From the NCBI RefSeq assembly GCF_019050325.1, contig NZ_VOMB01000016.1:1-64000 (forward strand): DNA of 64,000 nucleotides, read 5' to 3'. The first letter of the stretch is position 1, and every line of letters begins with the position of its first letter. This document shows, piece by piece, positions 25,748 to 34,552 of this stretch. This DNA is from [Mycobacterium] fortunisiensis. GTDB lineage: Bacteria; Actinomycetota; Actinomycetes; Mycobacteriales; Mycobacteriaceae. A program made the translations under genes and the position numbers. The notes below the pieces were generated by a model. It did not search any database and had not been told where the DNA came from. It was given only the letters and a program-made list of their open reading frames with translations.

Positions 25748-25782
25748 GTACCCCGCCGAGGCGCAAATGGGGTACCTACGCG
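25741..25782. terminator. 14-bp hairpin at the convergent gene end
   Basis: CGCGTAGGTACCCC (25741-25754) and its exact complement GGGGTACCTACGCG (25769-25782). The stop codon of the hydrolase lies within the left arm. Flanking bases extend the stem imperfectly, using CCCCGCGAGC on the left and CTGCTCGTGAGGG on the right, which echoes the CGCGAGCAGAC arms at 23329 and 33284. It separates the hydrolase from the convergent ligase gene. Confidence 0.6.
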
Positions 25783-25799
25783 TCTGCTCGTGAGGGAAA

Positions 25800-27290
25800 T
25801 CAGGGAGTGTAGAGCGCCGCGATGTCGCCGGGCCGCACCTTGAGGGCGGCGTTGCGGGGGAGTGCGTCCACGATCACCACGGACACTGGCACGTGATGGC
25901 TCGGAAGGGCCTCACGCACCAGGTCCTTCAGCTCATCCTCGGTCGGGACCCCGGCGCCGCGGCGCAGCTCGACCGCGGCGAAGGGCACCTGGCCGAGGCG
26001 GGAATCGGGCACCCCCACCACGCCGGCGTCGAGCACGCTGGGATGTGAGATCAGCACCCGGCGCACGGTTTCCGGGAGGATCTTGAACCCGCCACGGTTG
26101 ATCGCACCGTCGCCGCGGCCGTGCAGGGTGACGAAGCCGTCGTCGTCCATCGAGGCCAGGTCGGTGGTCCGGACCCAGTCGGGACCGATCACCTCGACCC
26201 GGGCTTCGAGCCGCCCGATGCTGCCGGCCGGGGCCTCGGCACCGGTGTCGGGGTCGACGATGCGCACCCGCACCCCCGGCAGCGGCCGTCCCACGCTGTC
26301 GGGTTTGGCCGCGCCGAAGCGCCGGTAGGACTCCGGTGTCCAGCTGCACACCGACCCGGCAAATTCGGTTGCCCCGTATGCCCACAACAACGGTATCCCG
26401 TAACGGCTCTCGAACTCGGCCCGCAACTCCGGCTCCAGTGGTCCGGAGCCTCCGGACAGACCTTCCAGCGAGGCCAGGTCCGCCCGCGCAACATCGGCCT
26501 GCAGCAGCATCCGCAGAATCGCAGGCTGCACCCCGGCCCAGGTGATCCGGTGGGTCCGCACCGCCCGCACCCACTCGTCGACGTCGAACTTCTCCAGAAG
26601 TACCAGGCGTTTTCCGGCACACGGTGCGGCCAGCAGCTGACAGACACCGATGCTGCCGAACGGCCAGTACACCAGCGCCGGTGGGGTGTTCGGGCCGACC
26701 ACTTCGGTGCCCGAGCCGATCGTCATGCTGAGCACGGTGTGGGCGAGGACCTTGGTGGCGACCGGAATTCGCTTGGGCGGCCCGGTGGTGCCGCTGGTCA
26801 GGATGTGCAGGCCGGACTGCGCCAAGCTCGGATCGTGCCGGCTGCCCGGTTGCCGGGTTACGGTGACACCGACCGCGAGCGGCTCACCGGACAACGAGAT
26901 GCCCGCCGAGCCCGCCGAGCGGACGGCGCTGTTGAGCTCCGGTGTCCAGTCGTCGATGTCGGCGAGAATCCCCGGCAACGAAAGGTTCTCGACATCGCGG
27001 GCGATCGCGGCAGCCGATTGGTACGAGTAGATCATCACCACGGGCCGGCGGGACGCGATGAACCCGAGGATTGCCGCGGCGTGCGGGACACGGTTGCGCA
27101 CCACGATGCCGACCGGCTCGTCCGAAGCTAGTCCGGCCTCGGACAGCGCGGCCGAGATCTGTTCGATGTAGCGGGTTATCTCGTTGCCCGAGTACCACTT
27201 TCGGGCGAACTCGACGAACGGCCGGTCGCCGTAGCTGTCCAGGCCGGCGGCCAGCTCGTCGGCAATGTCCGTGGATACTGGGCTGGACAT
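25800..27290 (-). CDS. AMP-forming acyl-CoA/aryl-CoA ligase (FadD-like)
   Basis: 496 residues of the adenylate-forming superfamily. P-loop LTSGTTGPPKR near residue 163, A5 motif WAYGATEFAG near 304, A7 motif VRTTDLASMDDDG with Thr in place of the usual Gly in TGD, and a C-terminal NAALKVRP with the likely catalytic lysine. It activates a carboxylic acid to its CoA thioester. It is the last gene of an operon with an acyl-CoA dehydrogenase and an SDR. It resembles the ligase at 39826-41274 in its TTD variation. Confidence 0.87.
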   Translation of the reverse strand: MSSPVSTDIADELAAGLDSYGDRPFVEFARKWYSGNEITRYIEQISAALSEAGLASDEPVGIVVRNRVPHAAAILGFIASRRPVVMIYSYQSAAAIARDVENLSLPGILADIDDWTPELNSAVRSAGSAGISLSGEPLAVGVTVTRQPGSRHDPSLAQSGLHILTSGTTGPPKRIPVATKVLAHTVLSMTIGSGTEVVGPNTPPALVYWPFGSIGVCQLLAAPCAGKRLVLLEKFDVDEWVRAVRTHRITWAGVQPAILRMLLQADVARADLASLEGLSGGSGPLEPELRAEFESRYGIPLLWAYGATEFAGSVCSWTPESYRRFGAAKPDSVGRPLPGVRVRIVDPDTGAEAPAGSIGRLEARVEVIGPDWVRTTDLASMDDDGFVTLHGRGDGAINRGGFKILPETVRRVLISHPSVLDAGVVGVPDSRLGQVPFAAVELRRGAGVPTEDELKDLVREALPSHHVPVSVVIVDALPRNAALKVRPGDIAALYTP

Positions 27291-27296
27291 TGCGGG

Positions 27297-28118
27297 TCAG
27301 AACTGGGTGGAACCCAGATCGACGGCGACCCGACTGGCCGTGACATACCGCGATTCGTCGCTGGCCAGCCAGATCGCCGCGTCGGCGATGTCTTCGGGCT
27401 CGGCGATGTAATCGGGCAGGAAGGGCGTGACCATCTGCATCAGACCGGGATTGGTGTCGTTGGCCCGGTTGAGCGCGGCCAGCATGTCACCGGTGCCCAT
27501 CGGGGTGTTCACCGCACCCGGATGCAAGCTGTTGACCCGGATCTTGTGCTTACCCAACTCGGCCGCGAACGCCCGTGCCATACCCGCGACAGCGTGCTTG
27601 CTGGCGGTGTAGTGCACCATGAACGGCTGCATCTTGATCCCGGCAGCCGAACTGATCAGGATGATCGACCCGCCGCGACCGCCGTCGATGATGTGCTGGG
27701 CACCGGCCATCACGGTGTTCCAGGTGCCCGTGACGTTGATGTCCATCACGTCGCGGAACGACTCCGGCGTGGTCTCGTTCCACGGCTCGGGCACCGTGAT
27801 CCCGGCGTTGGCGACGATGACGTCGAGCCGGCCGAACTCGGCGACACCCTTACCGACGATGGTCTGCAGCGCATCGTGGTCACGGGTGTCGGCCGCGGTG
27901 GCGACGATGCGCTTGCCGGTGGCCTCCACCAGTCGGACGGTCTCGACCAGATCCTCGGGAGTAGCCGAGTCGTAGGGCACGCTCGGCGGCAGCGGCCCGG
28001 CGATGTCGACCGCGATGATGTCGGCGCCCTCCTTGGCCATCCGGACCGCGTGCGCGCGCCCCTGGCCGCGGGCGGCTCCGGTGATGAAGGCGACCTTTCC
28101 GGCGAGCCGCTCAGTCAT
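27297..28118 (-). CDS. Mycofactocin-coupled SDR family oxidoreductase
   Basis: 273 residues. The NAD-binding segment GKVAFITGAARGQGRAHAVR and the long insertion after VDIAGPLPP are typical of the SDR subfamily whose nicotinamide is tightly bound and recycled by mycofactocin. Catalytic Ser is in ISSAAGIK and Tyr-x-x-x-Lys in YTASKHA. It oxidises an alcohol or reduces a ketone, here probably a 3-hydroxyacyl-CoA or related pathway alcohol. Six bases separate it from the ligase downstream and 25 from the dehydrogenase upstream. Confidence 0.88.
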   Translation of the reverse strand: MTERLAGKVAFITGAARGQGRAHAVRMAKEGADIIAVDIAGPLPPSVPYDSATPEDLVETVRLVEATGKRIVATAADTRDHDALQTIVGKGVAEFGRLDVIVANAGITVPEPWNETTPESFRDVMDINVTGTWNTVMAGAQHIIDGGRGGSIILISSAAGIKMQPFMVHYTASKHAVAGMARAFAAELGKHKIRVNSLHPGAVNTPMGTGDMLAALNRANDTNPGLMQMVTPFLPDYIAEPEDIADAAIWLASDESRYVTASRVAVDLGSTQF

Positions 28119-28143
28119 GGATTCTCCTTAGGGGGTTGGGTGT

Positions 28144-29325
28144 TCAGAGCTGGCGCTGGGCGGCCTTGACCAGCCCGCCGCCGATGATGAGTCGCTGGAT
28201 CTCGCTGGTGCCCTCGTAGAGGCGCAGCAGCCGGACCTCCCGGTAGATGCGCTCGACCGGGACCTCACGCATGTACCCGGTGCCGCCGTGGATCTGCACC
28301 GCGAGATCGGCGACGTTGCCGGCCATTTCGGTGCAGAACAGCTTGGCTGCCGACGGTGCGATGCGGCGGTCCTCGCCGGACACCCACTTTGCCGCGGCGT
28401 CGCGGACCAACGCGCGGCCGGCCATCACCCCGGTCTGCTGGTCGGCGATCATGGCCTGCACCAGTTGGAAGCTGCCGATCGGTTGACCGCCCTGGGTGGC
28501 CGCCGCGGCGTAGGCCACCGATTCGTCGAGCGCGCGCTGGGCGGAGCCGACCGCCAGTGCGGCGATGTGCACCCGGCCGCGGGCCAATGACGTCATCGCG
28601 GCCCGGTAGCCGACGTCTTCGCTGCCGCCGACGAGCGCGGCGTCGGGCACCTGCACGTCGGTGAAGGTGACGTCGGCAGTCCAGGCGCCTTCCTGACCCA
28701 TCTTCGCGTCTTTGACGCCGACCTCGACGCCGGCGGCGTCGGCCGGCACTAGAAAGACAGCGACGCCGGCCCCGTTTTCGTCGGCCGGACGCGTGCGGGC
28801 GAACACCACGAACAGGTTGGCGTTCGGCGCGTTGGTGATGAAACGCTTCTGGCCGCTGATCACCCAGCTGTCACCGTCGCGAACCGCCTTGGTGCGCAGG
28901 CCGGCCGGGTTGGATCCGGCGCCGGGCTCGGTCAGGGCGAAGGAGGCGACGACGTCGCCCGAGGCGATGCCGTCGAGCCACCGGGTCTTCTGCTCGTCGG
29001 TGCCGAAGCCCACCAGCACCTGCCCGGCGATGCCGTTGTTGGTGCCGAACATCGACCGTAGTGCCAACGAGGTGTAACCGAATTCCATTGCCAGCTCGAC
29101 ATCTTGGGCCAGGTTGAGCCCGAGCCCGCCCCACTGCTGGGGGATCGCGTAACCGAACAGGCCCATGTCCTTGGCCTGCTGACGCAGATCGTCGGGCACC
29201 TTGTCGGTGGCCAGGATCTCGTTCTCGCGCGGCACCACGGCGGTGCGGATGAAGTTGCGGGTCTGCGCCAGGATCTCGGCGAAGTCCTCGGCGCTGACTT
29301 CGGTGGTGGCCGCGGTGGTGGTCAC
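28144..29325 (-). CDS. Acyl-CoA dehydrogenase
   Basis: 393 residues, homotetramer-type enzyme. Motifs in order: FALTEPGAGSNPAG near 137, GQKRFITNAPNA near 159, QPIGSFQLVQAMIADQ near 285, IHGGTGYM near 350 and the catalytic Glu in LYEGTSEIQRL near 376. It introduces the alpha,beta double bond in an acyl-CoA and passes electrons to ETF. It is the first gene of the minus-strand operon, divergent from the SDR-thiolase-FadE-GntR operon with a shared AT-rich regulatory region. Confidence 0.92.
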   Translation of the reverse strand: MTTTAATTEVSAEDFAEILAQTRNFIRTAVVPRENEILATDKVPDDLRQQAKDMGLFGYAIPQQWGGLGLNLAQDVELAMEFGYTSLALRSMFGTNNGIAGQVLVGFGTDEQKTRWLDGIASGDVVASFALTEPGAGSNPAGLRTKAVRDGDSWVISGQKRFITNAPNANLFVVFARTRPADENGAGVAVFLVPADAAGVEVGVKDAKMGQEGAWTADVTFTDVQVPDAALVGGSEDVGYRAAMTSLARGRVHIAALAVGSAQRALDESVAYAAAATQGGQPIGSFQLVQAMIADQQTGVMAGRALVRDAAAKWVSGEDRRIAPSAAKLFCTEMAGNVADLAVQIHGGTGYMREVPVERIYREVRLLRLYEGTSEIQRLIIGGGLVKAAQRQL

Positions 29326-29376
29326 AGGGAAGCTCCATTTCTTCGCGCGGAATCCGCGGGGCGGTGAATCTCCAAT

Positions 29377-29395
29377 ATCGTATATGAAATATGAT
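29377..29395. promoter_or_regulatory. AT-rich imperfect palindrome between divergent beta-oxidation operons
   Basis: ATCGTAT (29377-29383), five bases, then ATATGAT (29389-29395); six of seven positions pair. It is the only AT-rich stretch in the 113-bp gap between the dehydrogenase operon and the SDR-thiolase operon. It is a plausible operator for the GntR regulator encoded at the end of the plus-strand operon (inference). Confidence 0.4.
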
Positions 29396-29438
29396 CTGGC
29401 TCTGACAGAGCCCCCGGGATCGAAAGTTAGGTGATCAG

Positions 29439-30179
29439 GTGTCGTTGCTGACCGGTCAGACTGCAGTGGTGACAGGCGGTGCCCAAGGCCTGGGCCTGGC
29501 CATCGCGAGACGCTTCATCGACGAGGGCGCGCGCGTCGTGCTCGGCGATGTCAACCTCGAGGCCACCGAAGCGGCGGCACAAGAGCTCGGCGGCGCGCAG
29601 GTCGCGACCGCGGTGCGGTGCGACGTCACCTCCTCCGCCGAGGTCGAGGCGCTGGTACAGGCCGCGGTCGAGCGGTTCGGCAGCTTGGACATCATGGTGA
29701 ACAACGCCGGCATCACCCGCGATGCCACGTTGCGCAAGATGACCGAGGACCAGTTCGATCAGGTCATCGCCGTGCATCTGAAGGGCACCTGGAACGGCAC
29801 CAAATCGGCCGCGGCGATCATGCGGGAGAACAAGCGCGGCGCGATCGTGAACATGTCGTCGATCTCGGGCAAGGTCGGTCTGGTCGGACAGACCAACTAC
29901 TCGGCGGCCAAGGCCGGCATCGTCGGCATGACCAAGGCGTCGGCCAAGGAACTCGCCCATCTCGGCGTGCGGGTCAACGCCATCCAGCCGGGCCTGATCC
30001 GCTCGGCGATGACCGAGGCGATGCCGCAACGGATTTGGGACGAGAAACTGGCGGAGATCCCGATGGGCCGGGCCGGCGAACCCGACGAGGTGGCCAAGGT
30101 GGCCTTGTTCCTGGCCAGCGACCTGTCGTCGTACATGACCGGGACCGTGCTCGAGGTGACCGGCGGTCGGCACGTATGA
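29439..30179 (+). CDS. SDR family oxidoreductase, FabG-like 3-hydroxyacyl dehydrogenase
   Basis: 246 residues. Cofactor motif [12 protein letters not shown] near residue 12, [14 protein letters not shown], catalytic Ser in SSISGKVG and YSAAK (Tyr-x-x-x-Lys), ending in LEVTGGRHV. Strong similarity to FabG/PhaB-type 3-oxoacyl reductases. In this operon (SDR, thiolase, FadE, GntR) it most likely interconverts 3-hydroxyacyl-CoA and 3-oxoacyl-CoA during degradation. The GTG at 29439 is the start; the thiolase gene overlaps its stop by 4 bp. Confidence 0.88.
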   Translation: MSLLTGQTAVVTGGAQGLGLAIARRFIDEGARVVLGDVNLEATEAAAQELGGAQVATAVRCDVTSSAEVEALVQAAVERFGSLDIMVNNAGITRDATLRKMTEDQFDQVIAVHLKGTWNGTKSAAAIMRENKRGAIVNMSSISGKVGLVGQTNYSAAKAGIVGMTKASAKELAHLGVRVNAIQPGLIRSAMTEAMPQRIWDEKLAEIPMGRAGEPDEVAKVALFLASDLSSYMTGTVLEVTGGRHV

Positions 30180-31408
30180 GCACCGGCATGGGTCTGCGCG
30201 ATGCCGTCATCTGCGAACCGGTCCGCACCCCGATCGGCCGCTACGGCGGCATGTTCAAGTCCCTGACCGCCGTCGAACTCGGTGTCGCTGCGCTCAAAGG
30301 ACTGCTGCAGCGCACCGGGGTGCCTGTAGGAGATGTCAACGACGTTATTTTGGGCCACTGCTATCCGAACAGTGAGGCCCCGGCCATCGGCCGGGTGGTG
30401 GCGCTCGACGCCGGTCTGCCCGTCACGGTTCCCGGTATGCAGGTCGACCGGCGCTGCGGCTCCGGATTGCAGGCGGTGATCCAGGCCTGCCTGCAGGTGC
30501 GCAGCGGGGACAACGACCTGGTGGTGGCCGGCGGCGCCGAGAGCATGAGCAACGTCGCGTTCTACTCCACCGACATGCGCTGGGGCGGAGCCCGTTCCGG
30601 TGTGCAGATCCACGACGGGCTCGCGCGCGGGCGCACCACGGCCGGCGGCCAGTTCTACCCGGTGCCCGGCGGCATGCTGGAGACCGCCGAGAACCTGCGT
30701 CGCGAGTATTCCATCACCCGTGCCGAGCAGGACGAGCTGGCGGTGCGCTCGCACCGCAGCGCCGTGGCCGCCCAGCAGTCCGGGGTGCTGGCCGACGAGA
30801 TCATTCCGGTGACCGTCCGCGACCGCAAGGGTGAAACGGTGATCGACACCGATGAGCACCCGCGGGCCGACACCACGGTCGAATCGCTGTCCAAGCTCAA
30901 ACCCGTTCTGCTCAAGCAGGATCCGGAATCCACCGTGACCGCCGGCAACTCCAGTGGCCAGAACGACGCCGCATCGATGTGCATCGTCACCACCCCGGAG
31001 AAGGCCGCCGAGCTGGGCTTGCGCCCGCTGGTGCGGATGGTGTCGTGGGGCGTGGCCGGCGTCGCCCCCAACATCATGGGGATCGGTCCGGTGCCGGCCA
31101 CCGAGGCGGCGTTGGCCAAGGCCGGTCTGCAGCTGTCCGACATCGACCTGATCGAACTGAACGAGGCGTTCGCCGCACAGGCGTTGGCCGTGCTGAAGGA
31201 GTGGAAGTTCGGCGAGTCCGACTTCGACCGCACCAACGTCCGAGGGTCCGGGATCTCGCTGGGCCATCCGGTCGGGGCGACCGGCGGGCGGATGCTCGCC
31301 ACGCTGGCCCGGGAGCTGGATCGGCGTCAGGCCCGCTACGGGCTGGAGACCATGTGCATCGGTGGCGGGCAGGGCCTGGCCGCTGTCTTCGAAAGGGTGA
31401 GCGCATGA
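30176..31408 (+). CDS. Acetyl-CoA acyltransferase (thiolase)
   Basis: 410 residues from the ATG at 30176 (ATG 30188 is possible). Nucleophile Cys94 in RRCGSGLQA, then [17 protein letters not shown] and the C-terminal acid/base Cys in CIGGGQG: all thiolase motifs are intact. It cleaves 3-oxoacyl-CoA with CoA. It overlaps the SDR stop and the next dehydrogenase start by 4 bp each, so the operon is tightly coupled. It belongs to the degradative FadA-type thiolases. Confidence 0.92.
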   Translation: MSTGMGLRDAVICEPVRTPIGRYGGMFKSLTAVELGVAALKGLLQRTGVPVGDVNDVILGHCYPNSEAPAIGRVVALDAGLPVTVPGMQVDRRCGSGLQAVIQACLQVRSGDNDLVVAGGAESMSNVAFYSTDMRWGGARSGVQIHDGLARGRTTAGGQFYPVPGGMLETAENLRREYSITRAEQDELAVRSHRSAVAAQQSGVLADEIIPVTVRDRKGETVIDTDEHPRADTTVESLSKLKPVLLKQDPESTVTAGNSSGQNDAASMCIVTTPEKAAELGLRPLVRMVSWGVAGVAPNIMGIGPVPATEAALAKAGLQLSDIDLIELNEAFAAQALAVLKEWKFGESDFDRTNVRGSGISLGHPVGATGGRMLATLARELDRRQARYGLETMCIGGGQGLAAVFERVSA

Positions 31409-32598
31409 CCAAACTCGCACAAACTCTGGGACTCACCGAGTTCCAGACCGAGATCGTCTCGACCGTACGGCAATTCGTCGACAAAGAGGTGATCCCCACC
31501 GCTCAGGAGCTGGAACACTCCGACACCTACCCGCAGGCCATCGTCGACAAGATGAAGGAGATGGGCCTGTTCGGGCTGATGATCCCCGAGGAGTACGGCG
31601 GCCTCGGGGAGTCGCTGCTCACCTACGCGTTGTGCGTCGAGGAGCTGGCCCGCGGCTGGATGAGCGTGTCCGGGGTGATCAACACCCACTTCATCGTCGC
31701 CTACATGATCCGCCAGCACGGCACCGATGCGCAGAAGCAGAAGTTCCTGCCGCGCATGGCCACTGGTGACACCCGGGGCGCGTTCTCGATGTCGGAGCCG
31801 GAGCTGGGTTCGGACGTGGCGGCCATCCGGACCCGGGCCAAGAAGAACGACGACGGTACCTACACCATCGACGGTCAGAAGATGTGGCTGACCAACGGCG
31901 GCAGCTCGACCCTGGTGGCCGCCCTGGTGCGAACCGACGAGGGCGCCGAGAAGCCGCACCGCAACCTGACCGCGTTCCTGGTCGAAAAGCCCACCGGCTT
32001 CGGTGAAGTCGTGCCCGGGCTCACCATTCCGGGCAAGCTGGACAAGTTGGGTTACAAGGGGATCGACACCACCGAGTTGATCTTCGACGGCTACCGGGCC
32101 GACGCCGAGGACGTGCTCGGCGGGGTCACCGGGCAGGGCTTCTTCCAGATGATGGACGGGGTCGAGGTCGGGCGCGTCAACGTCTCGGCCCGAGCCTGCG
32201 GCGTCGGGATACGGGCCTTCGAACTGGCGGTACGTTACGCGCAGCAGCGCGAGACGTTCGGCAAGCCGATCGCCGAGCACCAGGCGGTGGCCTTCCAATT
32301 GGCCGAGATGGCAACCAAAGTCGAGGCCGCGCATCTGATGATGGTCAACGCTGCCCGGCTCAAGGACTCCGGTGAGCGCAACGACGTGGCCGCGGGCATG
32401 GCCAAGTACCTGGCCAGCGAGTTCTGCTCGGAGGTCACCCAGCAGAGCTTCCGGATCCACGGCGGGTACGGCTACTCCAAGGAGTACGAGATCGAGCGGC
32501 TGATGCGGGACGCCCCGTTCCTGCTGATCGGGGAGGGCACCAGCGAGATCCAGAAGAACATCATCAGCAAGCGGCTGTTGTCCGACTATCGGGTGTGA
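31405..32598 (+). CDS. Acyl-CoA dehydrogenase
   Basis: 397 residues. FSMSEPELGSDVA near 131, GQKMWLTNGG near 157, QQRETFGKPIAEHQAVAF near 280, IHGGYGYSKEYEIERL near 353 and the C-terminal catalytic Glu in IGEGTSEIQKN. The site therefore appears complete, unlike the heteromeric FadE subunits elsewhere in the window. It overlaps the thiolase stop by 4 bp and is followed 3 bp later by the GntR gene. Likely catalyses the first oxidation of the same acyl-CoA degraded by the SDR and thiolase. Confidence 0.92.
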   Translation: MTKLAQTLGLTEFQTEIVSTVRQFVDKEVIPTAQELEHSDTYPQAIVDKMKEMGLFGLMIPEEYGGLGESLLTYALCVEELARGWMSVSGVINTHFIVAYMIRQHGTDAQKQKFLPRMATGDTRGAFSMSEPELGSDVAAIRTRAKKNDDGTYTIDGQKMWLTNGGSSTLVAALVRTDEGAEKPHRNLTAFLVEKPTGFGEVVPGLTIPGKLDKLGYKGIDTTELIFDGYRADAEDVLGGVTGQGFFQMMDGVEVGRVNVSARACGVGIRAFELAVRYAQQRETFGKPIAEHQAVAFQLAEMATKVEAAHLMMVNAARLKDSGERNDVAAGMAKYLASEFCSEVTQQSFRIHGGYGYSKEYEIERLMRDAPFLLIGEGTSEIQKNIISKRLLSDYRV

Positions 32599-32601
32599 GC
32601 C

Positions 32602-33270
32602 GTGACCGTCCCCGATTTCGCTGCCCGGCCCCAGCTGGCCGAGGATGTGGCCCGGCTGATCCGACGACGGATCTTCGACGGCACCTACCCGGCGGGGAAG
32701 TATATCCGGCTGGAACAGCTTGCCGCTGAACTGGGTATCAGCGTCACGCCGGTGCGCGAGGCGCTGTTCGGTCTGCGCACCGAGGGGCTGCTGACGCAGC
32801 AGCCCCGGCGCGGGTTTCTGGTGCTGCCGGTCACCCGGCGTGACATCGACGACGTGGCCGGTGTGCAGGCCCACATCGGCGGGCAGTTGGCCGCACGGGC
32901 GGCGGGGCAGATCACCGACGGTCAGCTTGAGGAGCTCGACCGGATCCAGCGGGAGCTGGAGGAGGCCTACACCAACAACGATCACGAGGCGGCGGTGCGG
33001 CTCAACCACGCCTTCCACCGAGGGGTGAACCGGGCGGCCGAGTCGCCGAAGCTGGCCCAGCTGATGTCCCAGATCACCAGGTATGCACTGGAATCGGTGT
33101 ATCCGACGGTCGAGGGGTGGCCCGAGCAGTCCACCCACGATCATCGGCGGATCCTGGCCGCGCTCCGGGATCGTGACGGGTCTTCGGCCCGCGACGCGAT
33201 GGCCGAGCACCTGTGTGCGGCGTCCAAGCCGTTGACCGACCACCTCGAGCGGTTGGGCGTGCTCGGGTAG
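32602..33270 (+). CDS. GntR-family regulator, FCD (FadR) subfamily
   Basis: 222 residues from the GTG at 32602. The N-terminal winged helix covers about 10-75 (LAAELGISVTPVREALFGLR is the recognition region); the helical FCD domain covers about 85-215, with the metal/ligand histidines suggested by LNHAFHRGVN and HDHRRIL. It is the last gene of the SDR-thiolase-FadE operon, an arrangement typical of self-regulated catabolic operons whose inducer is a CoA ester or acid. A perfect 24-bp hairpin follows 13 bp after its stop. Confidence 0.88.
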   Translation: MTVPDFAARPQLAEDVARLIRRRIFDGTYPAGKYIRLEQLAAELGISVTPVREALFGLRTEGLLTQQPRRGFLVLPVTRRDIDDVAGVQAHIGGQLAARAAGQITDGQLEELDRIQRELEEAYTNNDHEAAVRLNHAFHRGVNRAAESPKLAQLMSQITRYALESVYPTVEGWPEQSTHDHRRILAALRDRDGSSARDAMAEHLCAASKPLTDHLERLGVLG

Positions 33271-33283
33271 CGATGAATTTGTC

Positions 33284-33347
33284 CCGCGAGCAGACACAAA
33301 ACTGCCCATTTCTGGGCTGAAAAGGGCAGTTTTGTGTCTGCTCGCGG
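33284..33347. terminator. Perfect 24-bp hairpin, second copy of the CGCGAGCAGAC family
   Basis: Left arm 33284-33307 (starting CCGCGAGCAGACACAAAACT) pairs without mismatch to 33324-33347 across a 16-nt loop. It ends the GntR operon and lies immediately before the ribosome-binding site of the CoA-transferase gene. The arm is nearly identical to the hairpin at 23329-23392, so this is a dispersed repeat as well as a likely terminator. Confidence 0.7.
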
Positions 33348-33363
33348 AAGGAAAGGTGAGCAA

Positions 33364-34551
33364 ATGGCAGGGGTTCTCGACGGGATACGGGTGCTCGACT
33401 ACGGCCGGTTCATCGCCGCGCCGTGGTGCAGTGCGATCCTGGCCGACATGGGCGCCGACGTGTTGCGCGTGGAGAAGCGGGAAGGCGGCGAAGACCGCTG
33501 GGTGCAGGCCGTCACCGAGGGCGGCGAAGGCGGAACGTTCCTGCAGTGCAACCGCAACAAGCGCTCGCTCACGCTGGATTCCACCACCGTCGAAGGGACC
33601 GAGATCACCCGCCGCCTGGTGGCGAGCGCCGACATCGTGATCGCGAACATGCCCGCGGCCGGCATGCGGGCCAGCGGGCTGGACTACGACACGCTCAAGG
33701 CGATCAAGCCCGACATCATCCTGGCCAGTGCCACCGCCTACGGCGAGGGCGGCCCCTACAGTGACAAGATCGGCTTCGACGGTGCCGGACAGGTGATGTC
33801 CGGGGCGGTCTACCGGCAGGGCCTGCCGGACCAGCCGATCCGAACGGTGGTGCCCTACGCCGACTTCGGGACCGCACTGACCCTGGCGATCGGTGTGATG
33901 ATGGCGCTGTACCACCGGGACAAGACGGGGCAGGGCCAACATGTGGAAGGGGCGCTGCTGCCCACCGCGCTGATGCTGTCGAATGCCTTTCTCATCGAGC
34001 GCGAACTGCTGCAGGTGGACAAGCCCCGCATGGGTAACAAGGGCGCTTCGGTCGCGCCGTGCGATCTCTACCGCACCGCCGATGACCAGTGGGTGCTGCT
34101 GCAGGTGGCCGGACAGCCGATGTTCAAACGTTGGTGCCGGCTGGTGGAGCGGGAAGAACTGTTCGACGATCCGCGGTTCGCCAACGACGACATCCGCTGG
34201 ACCAACGGCGATGTGCTCAACGACATCATGGCCGATTGGTGCGCCGACAAGACCAAGGCGCAGGTTTTGGAACTGTTGGAGAAGGCGAAAATGCCCGCCG
34301 CCCCGCTACATTCCACCCAGGACGTGCTCGACGATCCGCACGTGCAGGCCATGGGTTACCTGCAGCGGGTGGCATTCCCGGGTGCGTCGCGTGAGGTGCC
34401 GATCATCGAAACACCGTTCCGGATGTCGGCGACGCCCGGTACGATCCGTCGTCGTCCGCCCCTGCTGGGCGAGCACACCGATGAGGTCCTCGGTGAGATC
34501 GGTTACGACGCAGCCCAGATCGCCGAGTTGCGGGCGAACGCGATCGTGTGA
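33364..34551 (+). CDS. Family III CoA-transferase (CaiB/BaiF)
   Basis: 395 residues. N-terminal YGRFIAAPWCSAILADMGADV and CNRNKRSLTLD are typical of the family; the central GQGQHVEGALLPTAL aligns with the strand that carries the catalytic Asp in formyl-CoA transferase, but by my alignment Pro replaces the Asp. Several actinobacterial members share such a change, so its activity may differ. It would move CoA between carboxylic acids. The ATG at 33364 has AAGGAAAGG upstream. It is a single gene, convergent with the F420-type oxidoreductase (1-bp gap). Confidence 0.87.
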   Translation: MAGVLDGIRVLDYGRFIAAPWCSAILADMGADVLRVEKREGGEDRWVQAVTEGGEGGTFLQCNRNKRSLTLDSTTVEGTEITRRLVASADIVIANMPAAGMRASGLDYDTLKAIKPDIILASATAYGEGGPYSDKIGFDGAGQVMSGAVYRQGLPDQPIRTVVPYADFGTALTLAIGVMMALYHRDKTGQGQHVEGALLPTALMLSNAFLIERELLQVDKPRMGNKGASVAPCDLYRTADDQWVLLQVAGQPMFKRWCRLVEREELFDDPRFANDDIRWTNGDVLNDIMADWCADKTKAQVLELLEKAKMPAAPLHSTQDVLDDPHVQAMGYLQRVAFPGASREVPIIETPFRMSATPGTIRRRPPLLGEHTDEVLGEIGYDAAQIAELRANAIV

Positions 34552-34552
34552 C

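Noticed and set aside
31336..33942. An 868-residue minus-strand open frame across FadE, GntR and the CoA-transferase
   Set aside because: It spans three well-supported genes and a hairpin, has low-complexity composition and no motif; it is an artefact of codon bias.
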